64,000 nucleotides of DNA from Paenibacillus caui (lineage in GTDB: Bacteria > Bacillota > Bacilli > Paenibacillales > Paenibacillaceae), in assembly GCF_019904135.1 (NCBI RefSeq), contig NZ_JAIOGQ010000016.1:1-64000 (forward strand), written 5' to 3'. How positions within the stretch are numbered: the first letter of the stretch is position 1; every line of letters starts with the position of its first letter. The notes below the pieces were generated by a model. It made no database searches. It worked only from the letters and a program-made list of their open reading frames with translations, and had not been told where the DNA came from. Shown here in pieces: positions 33,765 through 42,777 of this stretch. A program made the position numbers and the translations under genes.

Positions 33765-34364
33765 ATGAATAGAATTGTATCTTTATTGGGAGCTGTTTTT
33801 ATTTCCGTAATTTTAATTACAGGCTGTACTGATTCAAATTCTAAAAATGAAGCCGGTCCGTCTACCATCAGTTCATCCGATGAAAATGTAAATGTAAATG
33901 TAAATGTAAGTGTAAGTGCATCAACTTCTTCAGATGAAAGTGAAGTTATCGAATTAGCAAGCAAATACAAAAATGTAGAATATGGAATAAGCAACTACGA
34001 AGAAGAACTAAAACCCGAATCCGTAGAAAAACAAAATGAACTTATTAAACCATTTCTAACGGAAACATTTTATGAGAAACAATATAAAAATCGAAATATT
34101 ATTTTACCATTACAAATTGCATCCAAAGAAAAGTCAATATTAAAACCAGAAAATCAACAATTTAAGCTGAAAGAGAAGAATGAAAATTCAATTAGCTTAA
34201 ACTATACCTTAAAACTAATGTTGCTGAATAAACAAGGTCAAGAAACTAAGAATATCAACATAGAAGGTATATTAACCTTTACAAAGGTTAACGACACCTG
34301 GCTTATACAAAGTGATAATTTTAATATCGAGGATCTCCGTAAATTAGTTTATAAATACAAATAA
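33765..34364 (+). CDS. Putative lipoprotein of unknown function, AT-rich
   Basis: 199 residues. The lipobox ITGC ends a signal peptide. A Ser/Asn/Val low-complexity linker follows, encoded by a hexanucleotide repeat (33886-33911). The C-terminal 130 residues resemble in layout secreted NTF2-like or conjugative-transposon lipoproteins (ends LTFTKVNDTWLIQSDNF), but I cannot assign a family. The gene is very AT-rich compared with its neighbours, suggesting recent transfer. GGGAGG precedes the ATG and a terminator follows. Confidence 0.72.
   Translation: MNRIVSLLGAVFISVILITGCTDSNSKNEAGPSTISSSDENVNVNVNVSVSASTSSDESEVIELASKYKNVEYGISNYEEELKPESVEKQNELIKPFLTETFYEKQYKNRNIILPLQIASKEKSILKPENQQFKLKEKNENSISLNYTLKLMLLNKQGQETKNINIEGILTFTKVNDTWLIQSDNFNIEDLRKLVYKYK
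33886..33911 (+). repeat. Hexanucleotide tandem repeat inside the lipoprotein gene
   Basis: About four units of AATGTA, then two GTAAGT-type variants, encode alternating Asn-Val and Ser-Val residues after the lipid anchor. Unit length is a multiple of three, so slippage would change linker length, not reading frame. Confidence 0.7.
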
Positions 34365-34375
34365 AACTTATGAAA

Positions 34376-34420
34376 AGAATCCGATCTCGTTTGCAAATGA
34401 GATCGGGTTCTTTATTTTTG
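34376..34420 (+). terminator. Intrinsic terminator after the lipoprotein gene
   Basis: GAATCCGATCTC pairs with GAGATCGGGTTC around GTTTGCAAAT, followed by TTTATTTTT. Confidence 0.9.
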
Positions 34421-34431
34421 ATGGTTAATTT

Positions 34432-34527
34432 ATTCAGCTACACCAAAAAGGAAGCATCTTAGAAGATTGGAATTACGATCCATCCAAATTTGATCCATCT
34501 ATTTATAAAAAGAAGTCTGACTCATAA
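34432..34527 (+). pseudogene. Short coding remnant (31 codons) without start
   Basis: An open stretch reading IQLHQKGSILEDWNYDP and ending in a Lys/Ser-rich tail before TAA. It has no start codon with a ribosome site, and a stop lies directly upstream. The composition looks like the C-terminus of a lost gene. The family is not recognised. Confidence 0.3.
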
Positions 34528-34553
34528 CTTAACGAACTATAAGTTGTACTGTT

Positions 34554-34593
34554 AGCGGTTAATATCTGTCATGGTGACGAGATATTAACCGCT
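34554..34593. terminator. Perfect 14-bp inverted repeat upstream of leader copy B
   Basis: AGCGGTTAATATCT (34554-34567) and its exact complement (34580-34593) with a 12-base loop. TATTTAATTTCATTT follows on the plus strand, so it can act as a terminator isolating the Tad operon. The remainder of 34365-34860 is accounted for by the terminator at 34376, the remnant, and leader copy B. Confidence 0.55.
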
Positions 34594-34640
34594 ATTTAAT
34601 TTCATTTGTTGCTATGAGTAGCTTAAGTTGGTGGATGGAT

Positions 34641-34756
34641 ATTCTCCTCATACCGATGGAGAGCCGTCAAGAAAGGGCAAGTAGGACTTTTGTACCAGTA
34701 ACTTCTAGTGAAAAACGGCACAAACTTAAGGGTGTCTTAAGACTCTATTTGATAGG
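34641..34756 (+). promoter_or_regulatory. Structured leader element, copy B (before the Tad/T7SS run)
   Basis: Same order as copy A: CTCC/GGAG around CATACCG, GTC/GAC with the shared TAGGACTTTTGTA, and CTTAAG/CTTAAG around GGTGT, then CTCTATTT and GATAG. It lies about 100 bases before the TadZ-like start. Confidence 0.5.
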
Positions 34757-34860
34757 AAAAAGGTCTAAAAATAGAATATATACCCATCAAAGGGATTGTA
34801 TGCAATACATAACGTTGATAAAATATGAACCAAAAAAGGGGAGGAAAATATTACTAGTTC

Positions 34861-36225
34861 ATGAGAATACTCATTGTTTCCGGCGGGTTTCACAGGATGA
34901 TGTTAGATTATTTGACGAAGAAGCTGGAAGTTGTAAATCCAAACGCCCTGGCGCTGCGGGATCTTCTGGATTACCTTCATGAAGCTAACCCCGCTGTGGA
35001 AGGCGTTGTCGTTACCGATGGGGCATTTTCGCAGCAGCAGGAACAGGATCGGGACCATTTAAGCATGGGGCTGAAGTGGCTGAGTACAAACCGGGGGCCG
35101 GGAGTTCCGGTTTATTTGATTACCAGAGACCCGATGAAGCCGCAGGAGCTGGAAGCTTTAACGCAACAATACGAGAATTTCAAGATTCTCGTCAGCGATG
35201 CAGTCAGAGTCCCGGTCCATGTTTTTCAGGAAGCGTTTGACGCGCTTGGGTCAAAGGGCAATAGGATACATAAGCAGCAGCAACAAAGAGCAAGAGAGCA
35301 GCGGAACGATGACAGCAAGGGGGAGAAAAGGAGGTCCTTTTTCGACCGGTTCCGGTCCAGGCCGCCAAATGAAGCGCAGGACTCGGCCACCGATCGGTTG
35401 ACGAAAGAGCTTGCTAATATCAGCCGGGGAATCAGCCGGGTCGTCGCCATCACAGGACATCGCGGCAGCGGACTGACCAGTACGGTCGTGAATCTAGCGA
35501 ATGAAGCAAGCAAGCGCGGTCTGAGTACGATGATTATCGATATGGATGCGGAATACCGCAGTACGAACATGTACTTTGGCCGTTTTCACGAGCAAAGCAA
35601 TAAATATGACGAGATGAGCGCCTCGCTCATTCGCACCCTGGCCAGACCGCAGGATTACATGACGACAGCGTTCAGTATCAAAGACAACCTGTGGCTTACG
35701 GCACTCGGTTATTCGTTCCAGGATCGCAAGCTGATGGAACAATTCTATACAAGCGACAAGCTGGTAGGGTTAATTTCCTTGTTAAGGACCAAATTCAACC
35801 TGGTTCTGCTTGATCTGCCGCTGGATTTGTTCAAAGCCTTCAAAGAGACGATGATCCATATCGACTCCTTCGGCTTGTGTGTTCCAAATAATCTGTATGC
35901 AGTTCTTAGCACCATACGAAATGTGGAGGTGGTTCTGGATCAGGAGAAAGCCGCGTACTTGAATGCGAAGTCGAAAGTGATCGTCACGAAATATAACGAC
36001 AGGTCACGGTTCCAGGACGCTTTGTTTACACCGGACAAGGTGAGCGAGGTACTGACAAGCGGATTAAGCGACATTTTCCGTTACGACATGAGCATGGCAG
36101 GGTATGTCCCCTACAGCAGCGGGTTTGATTCCCAGATCGAGACAGAAATTGCTTTGACGAATTCAGCGGCGGAGTACGAGCAGGCTTTCGGGAATATGCT
36201 TCTAAGATTGATGGAAGGTGCGTAA
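34861..36225 (+). CDS. tadZ: TadZ/CpaE-like pilus-assembly protein
   Basis: 454 residues: an N-terminal receiver-like domain (about 1-125), a charged linker (about 140-180), and a ParA/MinD-like domain. The P-loop position reads GHRGSGLTST (about 199-208), where the invariant Lys is Leu, so ATP hydrolysis is doubtful; TadZ proteins often have atypical sites. TadZ marks the pole or assembly site for Tad pili. A GGGGAGG site is 14 bases upstream. It is first in the 18-kb co-directional run. Confidence 0.82.
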   Translation: MRILIVSGGFHRMMLDYLTKKLEVVNPNALALRDLLDYLHEANPAVEGVVVTDGAFSQQQEQDRDHLSMGLKWLSTNRGPGVPVYLITRDPMKPQELEALTQQYENFKILVSDAVRVPVHVFQEAFDALGSKGNRIHKQQQQRAREQRNDDSKGEKRRSFFDRFRSRPPNEAQDSATDRLTKELANISRGISRVVAITGHRGSGLTSTVVNLANEASKRGLSTMIIDMDAEYRSTNMYFGRFHEQSNKYDEMSASLIRTLARPQDYMTTAFSIKDNLWLTALGYSFQDRKLMEQFYTSDKLVGLISLLRTKFNLVLLDLPLDLFKAFKETMIHIDSFGLCVPNNLYAVLSTIRNVEVVLDQEKAAYLNAKSKVIVTKYNDRSRFQDALFTPDKVSEVLTSGLSDIFRYDMSMAGYVPYSSGFDSQIETEIALTNSAAEYEQAFGNMLLRLMEGA

Positions 36226-36229
36226 GCTT

Positions 36230-37105
36230 ATGGATTTAAGTACGATCAAAAGCGTTTCCCCGAACAAGAAGTTATTCAAGAAAATATTGGCGCTCGTGTT
36301 TAGCGTAACGGTGATCGTAGTCTCGTTTATCGTACTAAACAATGCTAACGAGGCTGCCAAGGATACGGTGGAAATCCTCAAGGTGGACAAGAAAGACGGA
36401 ATTTCGGCGGATGTGGTGCTTACCGGGAATATGATCAAGAAGTATTCCATTATCCGGAAGGAATATACCGAGGATATGGTGCTGGCGGAGGATTTGCCTT
36501 CCGTGGTCGACAAATATACGAAATATTATTTGCGGGATAACAGTATCTTGTATAAGGATCAATTCCACGAGGAGAAGCCGCTCAAGAATGAATGGCTTTA
36601 CGGATTGGAGGAAGATCAGGAGGTTCTGACCTTGCCCTACAATTTCCTCGAGGCTGGCGGCGATATTCTCATGCCGGGTGATAACGTAAGAATTCGCGTG
36701 TCGTATGAGAAGGAAGAGGATGCCGCAGTAGGCAATCCAAACGGCGGTATTGTGTCACCGGGGTCGAACAGGCAAACCGAAGTGTTGTTTGACAGCATCG
36801 TGGTCAAAGACATGCTCAATTCGAGCAGCCATTCCATCTATGAAGTGTACAAAGAGGTGCTCAAGCTTGGCGAGGATAAGCGGCAGGAAGTGATGAAGAG
36901 CGATAAATTTATGAAGAGCATTCAACCGCGCGCGCTCTTGCTGGAAGGCTCGAGAGAGCAGATTAACAACTTTGCCAAATATAACGGAATCGACGGGAAG
37001 AAGTATCTGATTACGATTCTGAGCCGCAAAAATAGCGAAGTGATCCTCGATGAGCTGCCTACTTTGCAAAGAGAGGTGGAATCATGGATCGAAGAGAAAA
37101 AATAA
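36230..37105 (+). CDS. cpaB: CpaB/RcpC-like SAF-domain pilus protein
   Basis: 291 residues: one N-terminal membrane helix (about 18-38), then a SAF-like extracytoplasmic domain with ADVVLTGNMIKKYSII, YYLRDNSILYKDQF and the LMPGDNVRIRV strand. CpaB proteins are periplasmic or wall-facing parts of Tad systems. The ATG at 36230 has GGAAGGTG upstream. The 3' end overlaps the next gene by 22 bases. Confidence 0.75.
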   Translation: MDLSTIKSVSPNKKLFKKILALVFSVTVIVVSFIVLNNANEAAKDTVEILKVDKKDGISADVVLTGNMIKKYSIIRKEYTEDMVLAEDLPSVVDKYTKYYLRDNSILYKDQFHEEKPLKNEWLYGLEEDQEVLTLPYNFLEAGGDILMPGDNVRIRVSYEKEEDAAVGNPNGGIVSPGSNRQTEVLFDSIVVKDMLNSSSHSIYEVYKEVLKLGEDKRQEVMKSDKFMKSIQPRALLLEGSREQINNFAKYNGIDGKKYLITILSRKNSEVILDELPTLQREVESWIEEKK

Positions 37106-37911
37106 AGCTCGGGCATATTCTGAACAAGATCTCGCCGAAAGATTTACTCGGGGCGGAGCTGCAGGAAAGCAAGCTGATTTACAGCGTGATCGGTTTTATC
37201 CCGGCCTGCGATATGGCGGACAACGCGCTGCTGATTAGCAATTTGGGCTATTTGCTCGCTCAGAAGGGGCTGAACACCTGCATCGTGGACTTGAAAGTAT
37301 TCGGGCCGAATTTGTATCACTTTCTGGATGTGGCGCCGGGCAAGAAAGCAAAAGGACTCATCAGCCTGCTAAAGAGCGACAAGGTGGATTTCCGGGAAGA
37401 GATCACGGCTACGAAATACGAACGGCTGTATTTGCTGGCGCCAAGCCCCCACGATCTGATGGAAGAGTATCTGGATTTTGAATTCGAGCAACTGGAGCGG
37501 GTGGTGAACACCTTAAAGGGGATGTTTGACATCATCCTGCTGGACATCCCGAACAACCCGCCGCTGGAATTCTGCCTGGGGGCGATGAAATGCTCCCATA
37601 TCGGATTCTTTACGTTAGCGGAGAGGCTCGAAGCCTTAAGCAATATGGTAAGGATGCTGGACTTCGCTGCTTCGGTCGGCATCAGCACCGCAAAGTTTAC
37701 GAGCGTCGTCCTTATGAACCTGCAGGATCTGAAATATGACTACAAAGGACTCGGGGAGTACGGCTTCAACATTGCGGCGGCGATTCCGCTGGTTAAAGCG
37801 GCTTATGCCGCATCCCTCGAAGGCAAGCTGTATGTGAAGGACAATGCTCTTGTGAACAAATATTTCATGAAAGAAGTGCGGCGATTGGCGGATATCCTTG
37901 GCAACCAGTAA
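37084..37911 (+). CDS. ParA/MinD-like protein lacking the P-loop
   Basis: 275 residues with a MinD-like fold: SVIGFIPACDMADNALL where the P-loop should be, CIVDLKVFGPNLY in place of the DxD region, and FDIILLDIPNNPP as the Walker B-like strand. The Gly/Lys residues for nucleotide binding are gone. It is a second, more degenerate TadZ-type protein and probably structural. It starts within the cpaB 3' end. Confidence 0.65.
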   Translation: MDRREKIKLGHILNKISPKDLLGAELQESKLIYSVIGFIPACDMADNALLISNLGYLLAQKGLNTCIVDLKVFGPNLYHFLDVAPGKKAKGLISLLKSDKVDFREEITATKYERLYLLAPSPHDLMEEYLDFEFEQLERVVNTLKGMFDIILLDIPNNPPLEFCLGAMKCSHIGFFTLAERLEALSNMVRMLDFAASVGISTAKFTSVVLMNLQDLKYDYKGLGEYGFNIAAAIPLVKAAYAASLEGKLYVKDNALVNKYFMKEVRRLADILGNQ

Positions 37912-37925
37912 AGGAGGGGAACAGG

Positions 37926-39395
37926 ATGCTTACCCGTGCGAAGATCAGCGATATGCAGCAAAAAGCATCGCAGCAGATCGGCAAGAAAGAAGATATGGAA
38001 GAGCTCAAGAACAAATACACCACGATTCAATTCGAAGAAGCTCTCCAGTTGTGCCAGAAATATATTACGAAGGTTGCAACGCATGCCTTCCGGCGGGAGC
38101 CGGACCCGTCCAGAAAGCGGGAAATGACCGAAGCCTTCATTAATGAATTTGTCGATTCGCAAAAACCGACGGTGGAAGGGTATTACGAGCTGGCTGAATT
38201 GAAGCACGCGCTGAGCGATGAGATCACCCACTACGGACCGATCACGAAGGCGATGGAGGATCTGGCGATCGATGAAATCCGCATCAACGGACCGGATCAG
38301 ATTTTCGTCGAAAGCGGCGGGAAGACGTTGCCCTGGGACCAGCCTTTTATCGACCGGGAGCATCTGGAACGGATCATCTCCAAACTGCTCGGCGTGTCCA
38401 AGGTCCGGCTCACTCCCAAGGTTCCGATGGTGAACGCCAGAACGATCGAAGGCTACCGGGTCAATGCGACGCATGCGGATATTTCCCCGTACGACACGCC
38501 TGCGGTCGTGATCCGGAAGTTCAGCAAGAAGAGCATTACACCGGAGATGATGATCAAGAACGAGTCGTTCTCCGTCAACATGTTCAAGCTGCTGTCACTT
38601 CTGCCGAAAGCCGATTTATCGTGGATTACGGTAGGTCCTACCGGAAGCGGCAAGACGACTCTCAATGAAATTCTGGTGAAAGAGATCAATCCGCTGTCCC
38701 GGATCATTACGATCGAGAATCCTTCGGAAATGAGATTGCTGCGGCGGGAAGGAAACCAGGAACACGGCAGAATTATCAACGATGTTCTTCAGTACGAATC
38801 CGTCCCGGATGATGACGACGCAAGCCCGGCGACCATGGAGAATCTGCTGATCAATGCGATGCGTCAATCGCCGCACTGGATCGGACCCGGCGAGCTGCGA
38901 ACGCCCGGTGAATTCGCTACTGCGCTGAGGGCGGCCCAGACCGGTCACTTCTTCTTCACGACCCTCCACGCGGAAGGGGACAGGGAAGCGATTTACCGGT
39001 TTCTCACCGCTTATCTGATGGCATCGAATGAGCCGGCCGAGCTGGCCCTGCGAAACATTTGCAGTGCGGTGAAGTTCATCGTGTATCAGGAAAAGCTGGC
39101 CGACGGGACAAGGAAGGTGATCTCGATCTCGGAAGTGCTCGGTTCCGACGGACTGGAGCCGATCGTGAATCCGATCTACAAATTTATTTCCGAGGACGTG
39201 CTTGAAGAGGAAGGAACGGGCCGGGTTCTGAAAATTGTCGGCAGACACAAGCGTGTAGGAAAACTGTCGGAAAAAGTGCAGCAGACGATGATTAAAGCCG
39301 GCATCAAGCGAAGCCGATTCGAGTATTTGATCCGGCCGCCTGAGCAAGACGAAACAGAGGAGTACGCGTTCGATGGATACGACTTCAGCCATTAG
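37926..39395 (+). CDS. tadA: TadA/CpaF-type secretion ATPase
   Basis: 489 residues. An N-terminal domain (about 90-220) with DEIRINGPDQIFVE precedes the RecA-like core with Walker A GPTGSGKTT (about 237-245), an Asp-box region and ELRTPGEFATALRAAQTGH with the His-box TTLHAE. It is the hexameric motor of Tad pili. GGAGGGG precedes the ATG. The C-terminus overlaps tadB by 23 bases. Confidence 0.92.
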   Translation: MLTRAKISDMQQKASQQIGKKEDMEELKNKYTTIQFEEALQLCQKYITKVATHAFRREPDPSRKREMTEAFINEFVDSQKPTVEGYYELAELKHALSDEITHYGPITKAMEDLAIDEIRINGPDQIFVESGGKTLPWDQPFIDREHLERIISKLLGVSKVRLTPKVPMVNARTIEGYRVNATHADISPYDTPAVVIRKFSKKSITPEMMIKNESFSVNMFKLLSLLPKADLSWITVGPTGSGKTTLNEILVKEINPLSRIITIENPSEMRLLRREGNQEHGRIINDVLQYESVPDDDDASPATMENLLINAMRQSPHWIGPGELRTPGEFATALRAAQTGHFFFTTLHAEGDREAIYRFLTAYLMASNEPAELALRNICSAVKFIVYQEKLADGTRKVISISEVLGSDGLEPIVNPIYKFISEDVLEEEGTGRVLKIVGRHKRVGKLSEKVQQTMIKAGIKRSRFEYLIRPPEQDETEEYAFDGYDFSH

Positions 39396-40356
39396 TCTGT
39401 TGTTGGGAGTAGCGGCATTTATCGTGTTTAACGCGGTGTTCGAGGTGCGTTTCTTTGAAGGGACCGGCCGTTTTGTGCTCGGGATGATAGACACGCTTTC
39501 GGAATATTTGGGCAAATACAACACCAAGCGCTATATCGAACGGGTTAAGAAAGAGCGGATCGTCAAGCGGAAAGAAAATGTGTACGCGAAGTACAACCGG
39601 CTGGTCGAGGGGCTGATTCTCGATTTCAATCTGCCGCTGACCCTGGAAAGCTTCACCTCGCTGCTCTGCATCGCGTTCGCCGTTATGGTGCTCATTATCG
39701 TTATCTTCATGGAAAGTGTCACCCTGTCAGTCGTCATCACGATCGCTGTTTTTGTCGGCTTGCTCACCTATTTCGTCATGCAATCGAAAGCCCTTAAAGC
39801 GGAAAAACTGGAGAGCATTATGGATGCCGAAGACATCATCTGCCCTCTCGCCAGGGAAGGGGTGCTGGTAGCGATCAAAAAAGTGCTGGAGAGTGATGAA
39901 TATATCAAACCCGGCATACGCCCGTATTTTCAGCAATTTATCGATAACTGCGAGAACAACGGATACTCCTTTAAACAGGCGATTACCTTGCTGAACCGGC
40001 AGCTTGGTCCGAAATTCGACAATTTCACCAAGAAGGCCATTGTCTTCGAGTATAACGAGCGCAAAGGAATGGCTGATATTTTTCTGGATATCGTGGATGA
40101 AAATGCGGTGTTAAGAGAGATCAACGCGAAAAAGGATCGGATCTTCCGCAAGATGAACCGCGATTTTCTGCTGAAGACCGCCATCATCGTATTGTTCTTT
40201 CTTTACGCGTTATCCGTCGCCGATTTCAGGGAGTTCATGCTGTTCAACACCTACGGCAAGGTGATCAATACGGTCTTGATCAGCATTATCTGTCTCAGCT
40301 TTGCCCGCACGCAGGCTTTGCAGGGCGACCTGGGCGCGGGAAGTGATGCGAAATGA
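39373..40356 (+). CDS. tadB: TadB-like membrane platform protein
   Basis: 327 residues with a T2SSF-like layout: helices near 5-22, two adjacent helices near 95-140 and one or two at the C-terminus (about 265-320), with a cytosolic helical domain (about 150-260). It anchors the TadA motor. It is translationally coupled at both ends (overlaps with tadA and tadC). Confidence 0.82.
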   Translation: MDTTSAISLLLGVAAFIVFNAVFEVRFFEGTGRFVLGMIDTLSEYLGKYNTKRYIERVKKERIVKRKENVYAKYNRLVEGLILDFNLPLTLESFTSLLCIAFAVMVLIIVIFMESVTLSVVITIAVFVGLLTYFVMQSKALKAEKLESIMDAEDIICPLAREGVLVAIKKVLESDEYIKPGIRPYFQQFIDNCENNGYSFKQAITLLNRQLGPKFDNFTKKAIVFEYNERKGMADIFLDIVDENAVLREINAKKDRIFRKMNRDFLLKTAIIVLFFLYALSVADFREFMLFNTYGKVINTVLISIICLSFARTQALQGDLGAGSDAK

Positions 40357-41234
40357 CGCTTCTCGTGAAGCTTGGCGCCATCGTCTCGATTATTTATCTG
40401 CTCAAAGTGTTTGTCTACCCGATCTTCAAGCCGGTTCACGGCAAGCAGAAGAAAAGGAACCGCCGGTATTTGAAGGAACGAAAGCATGCCCGGTTTAAGC
40501 AGAAACTGCAAAGCCTGAAAACAATATTCGCGCTCAAATATGTATACCGATTGCTGGGCGGCGCGGAGCGGCTTCGCTTTCAGAAAATGATCGACCGGCT
40601 CGATCTGGCGATGAGGCCCGAAGAACTTCGGGCGGAGCAGTTCCTGTATGCTGCGGGCGCCGTGCTGATTACAGCCGTGACGATGAGCGCGAATCAGCTG
40701 CTGGGCTGCATTGCGGCAATCTTCATTCTCCTGGGGTGGCTGTACCCGGTGTCGGAAATGGAGAAAAAAATCGAGAGGAAGAACCGCAATATTGCGCGCG
40801 ATTTCCCGGCGTTTTACAGCATGGTGTATTACCAGTATTCGAAGTCGATCAACATTTATCTTGCCGATGTGATCCGGGATTACTTGCCGAACGCGAATAG
40901 AGATATGGCGGAGGAACTCGGCGTCATGATTGATAACATCGAGTACGGCGAGGAATATGCGCTCAAGCAGTTGAAGAGGCGGGTGCCGATTCACTACGTC
41001 ATCAAGTTTTGCGACCTGATGGAAACCAGGCTGAAAGGGTATGACAACATCTCGCAGATGGTGTATCTCAAGAACGAAATCGACAGCTTCCGGATCCGGT
41101 TTTTGGAGGAAGAACTGGAGAAGCGCCAGCGGAGCAATGTCCGGATTCAGTTTGTCCTCATCGGGGTCTTGGCTCTTTACATCGCGATCTACTACTTATT
41201 TATGATTATGGATTCCATCAAAATGTTTCAATAA
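40353..41234 (+). CDS. tadC: TadC-like membrane platform protein
   Basis: 293 residues: a first helix near 5-25, a very basic stretch (KQKKRNRRYLKERKHARFK, about 30-50), paired helices near 100-130, a cytosolic helical domain with MVYYQYSKSINIYLADVI, and a final helix near 268-288. It partners TadB. Its ATG overlaps the tadB stop. Confidence 0.8.
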   Translation: MTLLVKLGAIVSIIYLLKVFVYPIFKPVHGKQKKRNRRYLKERKHARFKQKLQSLKTIFALKYVYRLLGGAERLRFQKMIDRLDLAMRPEELRAEQFLYAAGAVLITAVTMSANQLLGCIAAIFILLGWLYPVSEMEKKIERKNRNIARDFPAFYSMVYYQYSKSINIYLADVIRDYLPNANRDMAEELGVMIDNIEYGEEYALKQLKRRVPIHYVIKFCDLMETRLKGYDNISQMVYLKNEIDSFRIRFLEEELEKRQRSNVRIQFVLIGVLALYIAIYYLFMIMDSIKMFQ

Positions 41235-41260
41235 ATAAGGATAGGGGAGGAGTTATCAAA

Positions 41261-41482
41261 ATGGAACAAAACATGAAAGAAAACAAGGATAAGCGTTCGT
41301 TCTGGAAAGATGAGGCCGGAGAGGTCGGGGTGAAGCAAATAGCCTGGACTGTTGGGGTTATTATCATTGTTGGATTCGTCGTCACGGTTTTAAGTGACGG
41401 AAGGATAATTGGTGAGTGGCTCAATGATATATGGAAAATTTTGAGAGAAACGCTAGAAAAACTGTCAAATTCAGAATCATAA
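41261..41482 (+). CDS. Flp-like pilin candidate
   Basis: 73 residues: a charged leader (MEQNMKENKDKRSFWKDEAGE), then a hydrophobic helix (about 26-45) and a short charged tail. This size, the Gly20-Glu21 junction before the helix, and its place after tadC fit a Tad (Flp) pilin cut by the nearby prepilin peptidase. The usual Glu at +5 is not clear, so it may be an unusual or minor pilin. GGGGAGG lies upstream. Confidence 0.65.
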   Translation: MEQNMKENKDKRSFWKDEAGEVGVKQIAWTVGVIIIVGFVVTVLSDGRIIGEWLNDIWKILRETLEKLSNSES

Positions 41483-41506
41483 CCCCGGTCAAACAGGAGA
41501 ATTAAG

Positions 41507-42010
41507 ATGAGTGGGTTTGCGAAGTCAATTCTCGTTTCCATAATTATCGCCATATGTATTTTGCTGTTTACGAATCTGGTCTTCTTCTTCCCGTGGTACA
41601 CGACGATGATCATTGAAACGTTCAATGTCTCGCAAGTGGTGGCGAGCGACAATTATCTCAAGCGCACCTACTATGACGATGCCATGGAACGGCTAAAGGA
41701 ACGCCCGATCTATTCACAAAAAGCCGATGACATCAAAATTGTTGCCGAGAACGAAAGCGGACAGTCCGTCCTCGGCGAGGACGACGCATCAGTCTACGAG
41801 GATCTGCCTGAGGGCGACAAGCCTTACAAGCAGCGTGGGGAACCTGTCAAGGTCACGATTCGCGCGGTGTATCCGCTGAGTATTGAACTATGGGGAAAGA
41901 AGTACGAGCAGGAGATCCCGGTTTCCTTCTCGTTAACAACGACGGGGCTCAAGCATTATAAAGATCTGGAGTACTATGAATATCTCGATCAATGGGATGA
42001 GGCACCATGA
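41507..42010 (+). CDS. TadE-like single-pass protein 1
   Basis: 167 residues: one N-terminal helix (about 7-30, with FFFPWY) followed by an extracytoplasmic alpha/beta domain. Layout matches TadE/TadF minor pilins, but I see no clear family motif. Stop overlaps the next start (ATGA), so the two TadE-like proteins are made together. Confidence 0.6.
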   Translation: MSGFAKSILVSIIIAICILLFTNLVFFFPWYTTMIIETFNVSQVVASDNYLKRTYYDDAMERLKERPIYSQKADDIKIVAENESGQSVLGEDDASVYEDLPEGDKPYKQRGEPVKVTIRAVYPLSIELWGKKYEQEIPVSFSLTTTGLKHYKDLEYYEYLDQWDEAP

Positions 42011-42510
42011 AAAATGTGGCGATCGGCATTTTGGTGATCATTTTGGCCTCCATCCTGATCGAACCGCTGGTAGAGCTGCTGAATCTGGGAAGGGAGAACA
42101 TTGTACTGGGCACCGCGATCACGAATTCGGCCCGATCCGCCAAGGACCGGAGTCTGGAGTATGATGCCCAGAGAAATTTGAATGCGCAGGTGGATGAGGA
42201 GACATTTGCGGATTACTTTTCGGAAGCGTTCGAGGAGGCGATGAATGTGACCCGGACGAATTCCGGCGAAAGCGACACTTCCCTGGAGTTCAGGTCCAAC
42301 GACGGGAAGTACAATGACATCACGGTCACGCTGGATTTTCAGGAAGAGGAGAATCGGGATACGGAACAGATCGTCTCTACCGTCACGATGGAGGCGGAAT
42401 CGAATTATAAGTTCAAGACCAAATATATGAAGCTTGCGGAAGACGCAGGCGAGGATGTGGATTACATGCTCACGGAGCGGCGGGTGCTCGTACTGTCCAT
42501 TAAAAACTGA
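42007..42510 (+). CDS. TadE-like single-pass protein 2
   Basis: 167 residues: an N-terminal helix (about 4-25) and an exported domain rich in Asp, Glu, Thr and Asn. NSARSAKDRSLEYDAQRN resembles the region after the helix in TadE/TadG pseudopilins. It is coupled to the previous gene. It is the last gene with pilus character before the T7SS-like genes. Confidence 0.6.
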   Translation: MKNVAIGILVIILASILIEPLVELLNLGRENIVLGTAITNSARSAKDRSLEYDAQRNLNAQVDEETFADYFSEAFEEAMNVTRTNSGESDTSLEFRSNDGKYNDITVTLDFQEEENRDTEQIVSTVTMEAESNYKFKTKYMKLAEDAGEDVDYMLTERRVLVLSIKN

Positions 42511-42529
42511 CGAAGGGGAGGATCGGCGG

Positions 42530-42760
42530 GTGGATTATATCATGGTGACCTTTCAGGAGGATCCGGAGACCCGCAGAGAATTAAAGATTCCTGCATTTGT
42601 AACCTCGCGAGAGCTGCTTGCCATGCTGGCCGAAGCGCTTGATTTCTCCGCTGCTCCCAACCAACGGCTGCAAGCCGAGCCGCTGGGAAGAATACTCGAT
42701 CCGGTTCGGACGCTGCAGGAGGAAGGCGTGGCCGACGGAGCGCTGCTCACTCTTATTTAG
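42530..42760 (+). CDS. YukD/EsaB-like ubiquitin-fold protein
   Basis: 76 residues with a beta-grasp pattern: VTFQEDPETRRELKIPAFVTSRELL ... reduced here to the start VTFQEDPE and the end GALLTLI. YukD/EsaB proteins are small T7SS components of Firmicutes. The GTG at 42530 has GGGGAGG 9 bases upstream; an ATG at 42542 is the alternative. Twenty bases separate it from the last TadE-like gene, linking the two modules. Confidence 0.75.
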   Translation: MDYIMVTFQEDPETRRELKIPAFVTSRELLAMLAEALDFSAAPNQRLQAEPLGRILDPVRTLQEEGVADGALLTLI

Positions 42761-42777
42761 AAAGGAGATGGATCACC

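Noticed and set aside
33886-33911. Phase-variable repeat in the lipoprotein gene
   Set aside because: The unit is six bases, so gain or loss keeps the frame; it could alter linker length only.
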